Positions 34,573 through 44,100 of a DNA stretch of 64,000 nucleotides are shown one piece after another. The position numbers and the translations under genes are program-made. Position 1 is the first letter of the stretch. Every line of letters starts with the position of its first letter. The notes below the pieces were generated by a model. That model saw only the letters and a list, made by a program, of their open reading frames with translations, had not been told where the DNA came from and made no database searches. Location of the stretch: the NCBI GenBank assembly GCA_947503965.1, contig CANNFU010000001.1:682001-746000 (forward strand), in the 5' to 3' direction. The stretch is from an uncultured Paracoccaceae bacterium. Lineage in GTDB: Bacteria; Pseudomonadota; Alphaproteobacteria; Rhodobacterales; Rhodobacteraceae.

Positions 34573-37500
34573 TCAGGCCACCATCGCAGCCGCCCGTTTC
34601 AAATCGACCGAGACCAATTGCGAAACACCCTGTTCGCCCATCGTCACGCCAAAGAGCCGGTCCATCCGGCTCATCGTCACCGCATGGTGTGTGATGATCA
34701 GGAACCGGGTTTCGGTGCGGCGCGTCATCTCGTCCAGCAGATCACAGAACCGCGTCACGTTGGCATCGTCCAGCGGCGCATCGACCTCGTCCAGCACGCA
34801 GATTGGCGCGGGATTGGCCAGGAACACAGCAAAGATCAGCGCGAGCGCCGTCAGCGTCTGCTCACCGCCCGACAACAGCGACAGGGTGCTCAGCTTCTTG
34901 CCCGGCGGCTGGCACATGATCTCCAGCCCGGCCTCAAGTGGGTCATCGGATTCCACCAGAACCAGCTTTGCCTCGCCGCCGCCAAACAGGTGGGTAAACA
35001 GCAGGCCGAAATTATCATTCACCTGCTCAAAGGCGGTCAGCAACCGCTCGCGGCCTTCCTTGTTCAGGCTCGCAATTCCCGACCGCAATGCGGCAATCGC
35101 CGCCTCAAGATCGGTCTTTTCGGACACCAGATTGTCATGCTCAACCTGTACTTCCTTGGCATCCTCTTCGGCGCGCAGGTTCACAGCCCCCAGCGAATCC
35201 CGCTGCCGTTTCAACGCATTAACCTGGCCTTCGATCACATCAGAGGCTGGCATCTGATCCAGATCCGTCTCCAGCGTCTCCAACAGTTTCTCGGGTGTGA
35301 CCTCCTGCGCCTCCATGATCCGCTCGGCCGCGTAGGCGACCGTTTCACGCGCCGCATCCGTACGGGCCTCCGACCGGGCACGCGCCTCGCGGGCCTCCGA
35401 CGCCAGACGCTCTGCATCGCGTTCCTGATGGCCCGCATCACGCAGGACATTCTCAGCCTCGGCCAGCTTATCGGCCGACGCCTTGCGCCGGGTCTCGGCC
35501 TCGTCAATCGCATCAGCCAGTTCAGCCCGCTTTGCCGCGATCTCTTCAGGGGCCGCTGTCGCCTCGGCCAGTTCCGCCTCTGACGCCGCCTTGCGTTCGG
35601 CCAATTCCGCCGTGCGCTTGTTGGCCGTCTCCAACCGATGCTTCCAGCCCGAGATTTCCTTGGTGATCTCCTGGCTCCGCTTCAGCCGCTGCTCACCCTC
35701 GCGGCGCACCTCATCATGGGTGGACCGGCGCGACATCATCGTGATCCGCGCGGCCTCGACCGTCATCTTGACGTCCTCGACCGACGCACGCGCCTGATCC
35801 AGATCCGGCAGGCCCTGGGCGATCTTTTCCGCCTCGGTCAAGGCCTTGCGCGCGATCATCGCCTCTTCTTCATGGCGCTTCACGGCCAGTCCAAGACTGT
35901 CCAGCTTGCCCTGCGACAGGTTCCGATCCGCCTCCGCCCGGCTTGCGGCCCGGTTTGCATCCGCCACCGCCCGGTCGGCATCACGGCGGGCGGTGCGTGC
36001 GGCGTGGTCGGCCTCCGTCTGCTGTTTCAACAGCGCGGTCAGCGCCTCATGCGCCTGCGCGGCCCCGACAGCCGTTGCCGATGCCTCCTCCAGATCGCGC
36101 TTCAGCTCGGTCAGGCGGTTCAACTGCTGCAACCGCAAAGCCGCCGCCGATGGCGCATCCTCGGCCCCAGCGCGGAACCCGTCCCAGCGCCACAGATCAC
36201 CATCAATCGACACCAGCCGCTGCCCCGGCTTCAACGCCGCTTGCAACCGTGGGCCATCGGCGGCATGCACCAGCCCCACCTGGCTCATCCGGCGCGCCAG
36301 AACCTCAGGAACGGTCACGTAATTCGTCAGCGCCATCACACCATCAGGCAAGGTCTGCGGCGTGGCATATCCCGGCAACAACGCCCAGCCCGATTTCGCA
36401 TCAGCGCCGACCTCAGGTGCGCGCAGATCATCGGCCAGTGCGGCACCCAGCGCCTTTTCATACCCGCCCTGAACGCGCAACAGATCAAGGACTTGCCCGC
36501 CCTCAGCCGTATCGCGCTCCACCAGCTTGGCCAGTGCGGCCACCTCGGCGCGCAGGGCATTCGCCTCACCCTCCGCCTCGGACCGCGACGCACGGGCATC
36601 GCTTTCGCGACCTTGCGTTTCAGCCCGTGCCGCCTCGGCCTCGGCCAGCGCCCTGTCCGCCGCTTCGGCTGCCGCAACCGCCAGTTTTTCGGCCTCGCCC
36701 GCCGCTGCAAAATCCGCCTCGGCCTTGGCGAGCGCTGCCGCAGCCTCTTCCATCGCGGCCTTGGCGCGCGCCGCCTCACCCTCGTTCTTTTCCAGGGTGG
36801 TGCGGTTGTCTTCCACCAGACGCTGCGCCGACTGATGACGCGCCGCCAACCGGGCCACGTCTTCGGTCAATTGCGCTGAATCCGCCTCACGCTCCTGCAG
36901 CACACCTGCCGCCTCGCGGGCAGCAACCTGCGCCTCTTCCAGGCGCTTTTCATGCCCTTCACCAGCCTTGGCAATCTCGCGGGCTTCCCATTCCAGCCGC
37001 TCAATCGTCTCGCCCGCGTCCTTGTTTAGCCCGCTCTCGCGTTCCATATCGCGGCCCAACTGGTCAATCCGGCTGCGCAAGGTCTCGATCATCTCAAGCG
37101 CACGCGCTTCCTGATCCTTCAGCGTATCGCGCTGCACCTGCAGGCGCTGCAATACGGCTGCCGCAATCGCCTCTTCCTCGCGCAATGGGGGCAATGCATC
37201 CTCGGCCACCTGACGGCCCTTAGAAGCCTCGCGCGCAGCCTTCTCGGCCTGCGCCGCAGCCGTTGTCCGCTCGCGCAACTGCTCGGACGCCGCCAACAAC
37301 GCCTCATCCGCCTCTTTCCAGCGGCGGAACAGCAACATGCCCTCAGCCTTGCGCAGCTTCTCACCGATCTCGCGATAACGCGCCGCCTGTTTGGCCTGCC
37401 GGGCCAGCTGGCCCAATTGCGACGCCAGTTGTTCGATCACATCATCAACGCGGGTCAGGTTGGTCTCCGCCCCTTTCAGCTTCAACTCCGCCTCATGGCG

Positions 37501-38028
37501 GCGCTGATAAAGCCCGGAAATACCCGCCGCTTCTTCCAGAATACGCCGCCGCGATTTCGGCTTGGCGTTGATCAGTTCTGAAATCTGGCCTTGCCGCACC
37601 AGCGCGGGTGAATGCGCACCGGTTGAAGCATCAGCAAACAGCATCTGCACATCGCGGGCGCGCACATCTTTGGCGCCGACCTTATAGGCAGATCCGGCAT
37701 CGCGGGTGATGCGGCGAATGATCTCCAGATTGTCATTGTCGTTGAAGGCGGCAGGTGCCAGCCGCTCACCATTGTCGATGACCAACGAAACCTCGGCAAA
37801 GTTGCGGGCCGGTCGGGTCGCAGCGCCGGCAAAGATCACGTCTTCCATGCTGCCGCCACGCATCGCCTTGTGGCGATTTTCGCCCATGACCCAGCGCAAG
37901 GCCTCCAGCAGATTCGATTTGCCACAACCATTCGGCCCCACAACACCCGTCAGACCATCGGCAATGATTAGATCGGTGGGGTCGACAAAGCTTTTAAAGC
38001 CATTCAGTCGTAGCTTGCTAAATCGCAC
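34573..38028 (-). CDS. smc: Chromosome segregation protein SMC
   Basis: 1151 aa, full length. Order: N-terminal ATPase half (MRFSKLRLNGFKSFVDPTDL, Walker A GPNGCGKSN), first coiled coil (about 170-500), hinge (about 510-620, GGYEKALGAALADDLRAPE), returning coiled coil, then C-terminal ATPase half with signature LSLLSGGEQTLTALALIFAV and Walker B PICVLDEVDAPLDDAN. It organises and condenses the chromosome with ScpA and ScpB, which are not encoded here. Antisense frames within it are only codon-bias shadows. Confidence 0.96.
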   Translation of the reverse strand: MRFSKLRLNGFKSFVDPTDLIIADGLTGVVGPNGCGKSNLLEALRWVMGENRHKAMRGGSMEDVIFAGAATRPARNFAEVSLVIDNGERLAPAAFNDNDNLEIIRRITRDAGSAYKVGAKDVRARDVQMLFADASTGAHSPALVRQGQISELINAKPKSRRRILEEAAGISGLYQRRHEAELKLKGAETNLTRVDDVIEQLASQLGQLARQAKQAARYREIGEKLRKAEGMLLFRRWKEADEALLAASEQLRERTTAAAQAEKAAREASKGRQVAEDALPPLREEEAIAAAVLQRLQVQRDTLKDQEARALEMIETLRSRIDQLGRDMERESGLNKDAGETIERLEWEAREIAKAGEGHEKRLEEAQVAAREAAGVLQEREADSAQLTEDVARLAARHQSAQRLVEDNRTTLEKNEGEAARAKAAMEEAAAALAKAEADFAAAGEAEKLAVAAAEAADRALAEAEAARAETQGRESDARASRSEAEGEANALRAEVAALAKLVERDTAEGGQVLDLLRVQGGYEKALGAALADDLRAPEVGADAKSGWALLPGYATPQTLPDGVMALTNYVTVPEVLARRMSQVGLVHAADGPRLQAALKPGQRLVSIDGDLWRWDGFRAGAEDAPSAAALRLQQLNRLTELKRDLEEASATAVGAAQAHEALTALLKQQTEADHAARTARRDADRAVADANRAASRAEADRNLSQGKLDSLGLAVKRHEEEAMIARKALTEAEKIAQGLPDLDQARASVEDVKMTVEAARITMMSRRSTHDEVRREGEQRLKRSQEITKEISGWKHRLETANKRTAELAERKAASEAELAEATAAPEEIAAKRAELADAIDEAETRRKASADKLAEAENVLRDAGHQERDAERLASEAREARARSEARTDAARETVAYAAERIMEAQEVTPEKLLETLETDLDQMPASDVIEGQVNALKRQRDSLGAVNLRAEEDAKEVQVEHDNLVSEKTDLEAAIAALRSGIASLNKEGRERLLTAFEQVNDNFGLLFTHLFGGGEAKLVLVESDDPLEAGLEIMCQPPGKKLSTLSLLSGGEQTLTALALIFAVFLANPAPICVLDEVDAPLDDANVTRFCDLLDEMTRRTETRFLIITHHAVTMSRMDRLFGVTMGEQGVSQLVSVDLKRAAAMVA

Positions 38029-38155
38029 TGGATACCTGCTCTTGATTCCCTCAAGTTGACAAATCCTGTCCCCGCAAGGCCCCCGGAGTCAACGAAAGCC
38101 ATCTACATAAGGCCAAATCACGCCACTTATCCACAAGATATTGCGGTAATCCACC

Positions 38156-38187
38156 TTCTTTCTTCCATAAATACTCCCGCCGGAGGC
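38156..38187 (-). repeat. 32-bp terminator-like repeat (copy C)
   Basis: A clean member of the repeat family at 1191, 20384 and 42581. On the minus strand it forms a CTCC/GGAG hairpin followed by TATTTATGG. There is no minus-strand gene whose end it would serve; it lies between the smc start and the cobalamin riboswitch. Confidence 0.65.
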
Positions 38188-38276
38188 TGCCAACCTGTCA
38201 ACCAAGGCCGCCCTCGGCCCTGTAAACGTCGGTTTCCACCTTGACGGCGTGGCCTGCAAAGGCGCACAACATTCCT

Positions 38277-38468
38277 TGTATGGTTCCCCGACGATGCCAA
38301 GCCTCAGGGGATCAAATGGGAATGTGGACGGGCCGATCCAAATCGGGGGCCTCAAGCCACAGCCGCCCCCGCGACTGTATGCGGAGAGTGCTTTGCGATA
38401 ATGCCACTGGGTCCGCCCGGGAAGGCCGCAAAGTGCATCGACCCGCCAGCCAGGAGACCAGCCATACG
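38277..38468 (+). promoter_or_regulatory. Cobalamin riboswitch
   Basis: The conserved elements appear in order: GGTTCCCC, ATCAAATGGGAATGTGG, AGCCGCCCCCGCGACTGT (38361-38378), GCCACTGG, CGGGAAGGC and the B12 box GCCAGCCAGGAGACC (38445-38459). The closing helix P1 can form between GTATGG (38278-38283) and CCATAC (38462-38467). It precedes the HupE-type transporter by 120 bp and should switch off its expression when adenosylcobalamin is abundant. Confidence 0.93.
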
Positions 38469-38587
38469 TCGGGGTCAGTGCCTCGGGAAACAACAACGGA
38501 CGGGGTGTTCCGTGGGGGTTCTGGCCGGGGCAGATGCCGCGACCACTCCATGAAATCCCCCCTTTAAGACGATCCAAAGGGGACGAC

Positions 38588-39229
38588 ATGAAACGTATTA
38601 TCACAGCCGCAGGCCTCAGCCTCGCCGCCTCACCCGCTCTCGCACATCACCCGCTGAACGGCATGCCAATGGAGACATTTGTGCATGGTCTTGCCTCAGG
38701 TGTGGGCCACCCGGTGCTGGGCTTTGACCACCTGTTCTTCGTGGTCGCCATGGGGATCGCCGCGCTCTTCACCGGGCGTAAGTTCTTGACACCCGCCGCC
38801 TATATCGGGGCCATGCTGATCGGGACCGCGCTGATGTATGCAGGCATCGCTATGCCGATCGCCGAAACAGTGATCGTCCTGTCATTGATCGTGCTGGGTG
38901 GCATCGTCCTGTCCGGCAAGGCGCTGAACACCACCGCGGCAATCCTGATCTTCGCCACATTCGGCCTGTTCCACGGTTCTGCCTTCGGCGGCTCCATCGC
39001 CGGGCAAGAGGGCGGCGTCGGCGGCGCGGTCCTGCTGGGCTATCTGATCGGGCTTGGTGTGATCCAGTACGTGATCGCCATCGGCGCAGGCTGGGTCGTC
39101 ACGAAACTGGGCGCATCTGATGCAACCGCCATCAACGCCCGCCTTGGCGGTGCAATGGTCGCAGGTGTCGGTGTCTTCCTCGCGCTGGAAATCGTGGAAG
39201 GCCCGGTTGTGGCGCTCCTGGCCGCCTAA
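38588..39229 (+). CDS. HupE/UreJ-family metal (cobalt) transporter
   Basis: 213 aa. A cleavable leader ends ALAHHPLNG, followed by about six membrane helices and the family motif GVGHPVLGFDHLFFVVAMG; a second block reads FGLFHGSAFGGSIAG. HupE/UreJ proteins carry nickel or cobalt. Control by a cobalamin riboswitch, and cobW next door, make cobalt the likely cargo. The GGACGAC stretch before the ATG at 38588 acts as ribosome-binding site. A hairpin at 39251-39275 separates it from cobW. Confidence 0.88.
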   Translation: MKRIITAAGLSLAASPALAHHPLNGMPMETFVHGLASGVGHPVLGFDHLFFVVAMGIAALFTGRKFLTPAAYIGAMLIGTALMYAGIAMPIAETVIVLSLIVLGGIVLSGKALNTTAAILIFATFGLFHGSAFGGSIAGQEGGVGGAVLLGYLIGLGVIQYVIAIGAGWVVTKLGASDATAINARLGGAMVAGVGVFLALEIVEGPVVALLAA

Positions 39230-39250
39230 GCGCCAAACAAAACATGAAAC

Positions 39251-39275
39251 ATGGCGGCCCCGCAGGGGCCGTCAT
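39251..39275 (+). terminator. Hairpin between hupE-type gene and cobW
   Basis: CGGCCCC-GCA-GGGGCCG with flanking ATG/CAT forms a strong stem of about 10 bp including a G-T pair. The following bases (TCATTCCGTTTGG) hold only a weak T tract. It may partly terminate the riboswitch-controlled transcript before cobW. Confidence 0.45.
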
Positions 39276-39307
39276 TCCGTTTGGTCAACCCTGTCAAGGA
39301 CGCGCAA

Positions 39308-40372
39308 ATGCCCGCCAAAATCCCCGCCACCGTCGTCACCGGCTTTCTCGGCGCCGGGAAAACCACGCTGATCCGCCACATGCTGCAAAATGCGCAGGGC
39401 AAACGGATCGCGCTGATCATCAACGAATTCGGCGACCTCGGCGTCGATGGTGACATCCTCAAAGGCTGCGGGGATGAGGTCTGCACCGAAGACGACATCG
39501 TCGAGCTGTCCAATGGCTGCATCTGCTGCACCGTCGCCGATGATTTCATCCCCACGATGGAGGCGCTTCTGGCCCGCGATCAGAAACCCGATCACATCGT
39601 CATCGAAACCTCGGGCCTCGCCCTGCCGCAACCACTTGTGCGCGCCTTCAACTGGCCCGGCATTTCCACGAAAGTTACCGTCGATGGTGTGGTCACCGTC
39701 GTTGACGGTCGCGCCGTGCATGACGGCCAGTTCGCCCATAACGTCGCCGCCGTCGATGCCCAGCGCGCGCAGGATGAAAACCTCGACCACGAAACCCCGC
39801 TCTCAGAACTGTTCGAAGACCAGATCGCCTGCGCCGACATGATCGTCGTAAACAAGACCGATCTTCTTGACGGGTCAGAGGCCGACACACTTACCGCCCG
39901 GCTAAAATCCGAAAGCCGCTCTGGTGTGCAGGTTGTCAAGGCCAGCATGGGCGCGCTGCCGGTCGATGTCCTGCTCGGTCAGGGGATCGGCGCGGAAAGC
40001 GACCTCGCCGCGCGGCACGAAATCCACCATCACCACCATCATGATGATGACGAAGAAGAAGACCACGATCATGAACATGAACACGGCCATGACGAATTCG
40101 AAAGTTTCATCGTCACCCGTGGCGAAATCAGCGACGCCAACGCCTTCGCCGAACAGGTGGCCGACACGATCCGCGCCCATGACATCCTGCGGCTCAAGGG
40201 TTTTGTCGCCGTCACCGGCAAACCCATGCGCCTGACGCTCCAAGCAGTCGGCCCGCGCGTCGATACCTACTTCGATCAGCCATTCGGCGATGCGCCCCGC
40301 CACACCCGCCTTGTCGTGATCGGCGAGGCAGGGCTGGATCAGGCCGTTATCACCGCCGCCTTGTCGCGATGA
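39308..40372 (+). CDS. cobW: CobW GTPase (cobalt metallochaperone)
   Basis: 354 aa, G3E GTPase. Walker A GFLGAGKTT (12-20), metal-binding GCICC (70-74), NKTD (182-185) for guanine, and a His/Asp/Glu-rich loop (240-262). The C-terminal CobW_C domain is present. It is thought to deliver cobalt to the CobNST chelatase. The start was set at 39308, where the family N-terminus begins. It overlaps the following acetyltransferase gene by 4 bp. Confidence 0.94.
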   Translation: MPAKIPATVVTGFLGAGKTTLIRHMLQNAQGKRIALIINEFGDLGVDGDILKGCGDEVCTEDDIVELSNGCICCTVADDFIPTMEALLARDQKPDHIVIETSGLALPQPLVRAFNWPGISTKVTVDGVVTVVDGRAVHDGQFAHNVAAVDAQRAQDENLDHETPLSELFEDQIACADMIVVNKTDLLDGSEADTLTARLKSESRSGVQVVKASMGALPVDVLLGQGIGAESDLAARHEIHHHHHHDDDEEEDHDHEHEHGHDEFESFIVTRGEISDANAFAEQVADTIRAHDILRLKGFVAVTGKPMRLTLQAVGPRVDTYFDQPFGDAPRHTRLVVIGEAGLDQAVITAALSR

Positions 40373-40818
40373 TCGTTGTCGAACGCACCGACCCGCGCCA
40401 TCCCGGCGCCGTGGCCCTGCTGCAGCGAAGCCACGCCCTGATGCAAAGCCTGTTCCCGCCAGAGGATAATTTCTACCTCGAAATCAATGATCTGGCCGCA
40501 GATCACATCCATTTCTTCACGGCCCGGCAGGGCGACAACATCCTCGGAACTGGTGCGCTGGCGATCAAGGACGGTTACGGCGAAATCAAGTCCATGTTCG
40601 TGGATCAGGCCGCGCGCGGCACCGGCGTCGCCGATGCCCTGATGCGCCAGCTTGAGGATGCGGCACGCGAAAACGGCGTAACCCTGCTGAAACTCGAAAC
40701 CGGCAATGTACTGCACGCGGCCCATAAACTCTACCGGCGTCACGGCTTCACCGATTGCGGGCCGTTCGGCGACTATGTCGCCGCTAAAAGCTCGATCTTT
40801 ATGGAAAAGAAGCTGTGA
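40369..40818 (+). CDS. GNAT-family N-acetyltransferase coupled to cobW
   Basis: 149 aa. The acetyl-CoA site is in KSMFVDQAARGTGVADALMRQLEDAA, and the typical end motif is AAHKLYRRHGFTDCGPF. Its ATG overlaps the cobW stop (ATGA), so the two are probably co-translated. The substrate is unknown. The coupling to a cobalt chaperone is worth noting but may be incidental. Confidence 0.87.
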   Translation: MIVVERTDPRHPGAVALLQRSHALMQSLFPPEDNFYLEINDLAADHIHFFTARQGDNILGTGALAIKDGYGEIKSMFVDQAARGTGVADALMRQLEDAARENGVTLLKLETGNVLHAAHKLYRRHGFTDCGPFGDYVAAKSSIFMEKKL

Positions 40819-40820
40819 TG

Positions 40821-41075
40821 TCAGCCCGGCCGCTGATCCAGATCGCGCATCGGTTTGCCGCGCGCCTCGTCCACATCCATGTCATCGGCAGGATCAGATG
40901 GGCGATCCTGGCTTGGCTTCCCACCGGCGGCCTGCGCCTTTTTCATCCGGGCGAGCAATTCTGCCTTGCTTTCACGCTGACCAAATGGCTTTTTCTTCGA
41001 CCCGTGCGCGTTGTGCTCCTCGTGCTTTGGTCCCTTCTTGCCCATATTTGGCGCTCCTGCGGCTTTGTAGTCCAT
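40821..41075 (-). CDS. Small basic hydrophilic protein, 84 aa
   Basis: Highly charged and probably partly unfolded: MGKKGPKHEEHNAHGSKKKPFGQRESKAELLARMKKAQA. The ATG at 41075 has GGAGAGGAAAG just upstream, which supports a real gene on this strand between two plus-strand genes. No family recognised; the single helix near the middle (ESKAELLARMKKA) is the only structured part. Confidence 0.62.
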   Translation of the reverse strand: MDYKAAGAPNMGKKGPKHEEHNAHGSKKKPFGQRESKAELLARMKKAQAAGGKPSQDRPSDPADDMDVDEARGKPMRDLDQRPG

Positions 41076-41122
41076 GATCTTTCCTCTCCATCTAGGGCGC
41101 AGCTAACACAGGGCCAGCGCTG

Positions 41123-44100
41123 ATGCATCTGCTTGCTGCAAGCCCCGGTGCTATTTCTGACGGAACCGAACCTGTCGATCTGGGTCAGACCCCCGCCGAT
41201 CTGGTCATCATTTCCGCCGCCGACACCGAACTGGCCGCCCTGTCGGATGCGCGCAGCGAAATGGCCGATCCGCCAACCCTGCGGCTGGCCAACATGATGC
41301 ACCTGACACACCCGATGTCGGTCGATTTGCATCTGGACAATTGCGCCACGAAATCCCGGCTCGTCATCGCCCGCATCCTCGGCGGGGCCGGCTACTGGAA
41401 ATACGGTCTGACCCAATACGCGGCCCTGCTGCACGCGGCAGGCATCCCCGCAGCCTTCCTGCCCGGCGACGACAAACCGGACCTCGAATTGCGCGGGCTT
41501 TCGACCGTCAGCGCACAGGATTACGACACCCTGTGGTCCTACCTTGTCGAAGGCGGCCCGCAGAACAGCACCAACCTGCTCGCCTATGCAAAGGCCATGC
41601 TGGACGGCGGCGAAAAACCCGCCGCCCCCCAACCGCTCCTGCGCGCCGGTGTCTACTGGCCCGGCGCCGGCATCGCCGATCTCGCGGCAGCGCAAGGAAC
41701 ATGGACTGACGGCGCGCCCATCATCCCCATCATCTTCTACCGCGCCCTCGTCCAGGGCGGCGGGCTGAACCCCATCAACCGGCTGACCCGCAGCCTGTCA
41801 CGCGCAGGCCTCAACCCACTGCCGATCTTCGTGGCCAGCCTCAAGGACCCGGTCAGCACCGCCACACTGAAATCACTCTTTGACACCGCCCCGCCCGACG
41901 TGATCCTGAACTGCACCGCCTTCGCGGTGGGCTCTCCGCATGACGGCGACGACAGCCCCGAAAACCCGTTGCTGACCAACAACGCCCCGATCTTTCAGGT
42001 CATCCTGTCAGGCGCCGCCGAATCCACATGGGCCGACGGGCTGCACGGGCTAACCGCCCGCGACATCGCCATGAACGTGGCCCTGCCAGAGGTCGACGGG
42101 CGCATCCTTTCCCGCGCCGTCAGCTTCAAGGGCGAGGCGTTCTTTGACGACGCCACCGAATGCCCCATCGCCACCTATCAGGCGCGCGGCGACCGGATCG
42201 ATTTCGTCAGCCAGTTGACAAAAAACTGGGCCAAACTGCGCCACACGCCACCGCAGGACAAGAAGGTCGCCCTGATCCTCGCCAACTACCCCAACAAGGA
42301 CGGGCGCCTCGCCAATGGCGTCGGCCTCGACACACCCGCCGCGACAATCCATGTGCTGACCTTGCTTCAATCCGAAGGCTACACCGTCACACCACCCGCG
42401 GACAGCGCCGCGCTGATGCAACAGATCATGGACGGCCCCACAAACTGGCTCGCCGACCGGGCCAGCAAGGACGGCGGCGAATTCCTCCGCCTCGACATCT
42501 ACAAACAGCATTTCGACGCACTGCCGTGGGAGGTTAAAGACCAAATCACCACCCGCTGGGGCCAGCCCGAAGATGACCCCTTCTTTTGTTCAAAAATACC
42601 GCCGCCGGAGGCATCCAATGGTGCGACCGACGCAGGTTTCGCCCTCAGCATCCACCGCTTCGGCAACGCGGTCGTCGGTCTGCAACCGGCGCGCGGCTAC
42701 AATATCGACCCGACCGACACCTACCATTCGCCCGATCTCGTCCCGCCGCATAATTACCTGGCCTTCTATTTCTGGCTGCGCCACCACTGGGGCGCGGACG
42801 CCATCGTGCATATGGGCAAACATGGCAACCTCGAATGGCTGCCGGGCAAGGCCGTGGCCCTGTCAGAAACCTGCTGGCCCGAAGCCGTCTTCGGCCCTAC
42901 ACCCCATATCTACCCTTTCATCGTCAACGACCCCGGTGAAGGCACGCAAGCCAAACGGCGCGCCAGCGCGGTGATCATCGACCACCTGACCCCGCCACTC
43001 ACCCGCGCCGAAAGCTATGGCCCCCTGCGTGATCTGGAGGCGCTGGTCGACGAATATTACGAAGCCGCAGGCGTCGATCCGCGCCGGATTGACCATCTGC
43101 GGCGCGAAATCCTGTCCTTGTCAGACGTCACCGGCCTTGCAAAAGACGCAGGCTTCACCGGCGACAATGACAGCGATCTTGGCAAACTCGACGCCTATCT
43201 TTGCGAATTGAAAGAGGCACAGATCAGGGACGGGCTGCACATCTTCGGCCAGTCGCCCACCGGGCAACAGGAACGCGATCTGGCCATCGCACTCGCCCGC
43301 GTGCCACGCGGCGATGGCAAGGGGGCGAACGCCTCGCTCCTCAGGGCACTGGCAGCTGACCTGAACCTCGGCATCGACCCGCTTGATTGCGACATGGGCG
43401 CAGCGGCGGCCGAAAAACCCGATGCCCTTGCCGATGGCATCACCTGGCGCACCAATGGCGACACAATCGAAAAACTCGAAAACCTCAGCCAAAAACTCCT
43501 GCGGGACGGCGGGTGGGGCGATGTGGGGTTCACCCCACGAGCGTCACAGGCCGTCCTCAGGGAAATCCGCGACCACATCCTTCCCACAATCCAGACCTGC
43601 GGCCGGGCCGAAGGGGCGGCCCTCCTCACCGCCCTTTCAGGGCACTTCGTCAGCCCAGGCCCGTCCGGCGCCCCAACGCGCGGACGGCTCGATGTGCTGC
43701 CCACAGGGCGCAATTTCTTCAGCGTCGACAGCCGGGCCGTCCCCACCCCGACCGCTTGGGCACTGGGCTGGAAATCCGCCAACCTTCTGATCGAAAAACA
43801 CCTGCAGGACCATGGCGACTGGCCACGCACCATGCTGATCACCGCCTGGGGCACCGCGAATATGCGGACCGGCGGCGATGACATCGCGCAGGCACTCGCA
43901 TTGATGGGGGTCAAACCAACCTGGGACAGCGCCAACCGGCGCGTCACGGGCTTCGAAATCCTGCCTCAGTCCGTCCTCGGCCGTCCGCGCGTCGATGTGA
44001 CCTTGCGCATTTCCGGCTTCTTCCGCGACGCCTTTCCACAACTCATCGCACTGGTCGACTCCGCCGCCCGCGCCGTACAGGCACTCAACGAACCCGATGA

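Noticed and set aside
35638..37223. Long ORFs opposite smc (413 and 426 aa)
   Set aside because: Shadows of the SMC coiled-coil codons; the SMC frame has unambiguous ATPase motifs at both ends.
38089..38604. 171-aa minus-strand ORF across the riboswitch
   Set aside because: It covers the conserved riboswitch boxes and has no convincing start signal or protein features.
40030..40090. Similar His-codon tract in cobW
   Set aside because: It encodes the usual metal-binding loop of CobW proteins.
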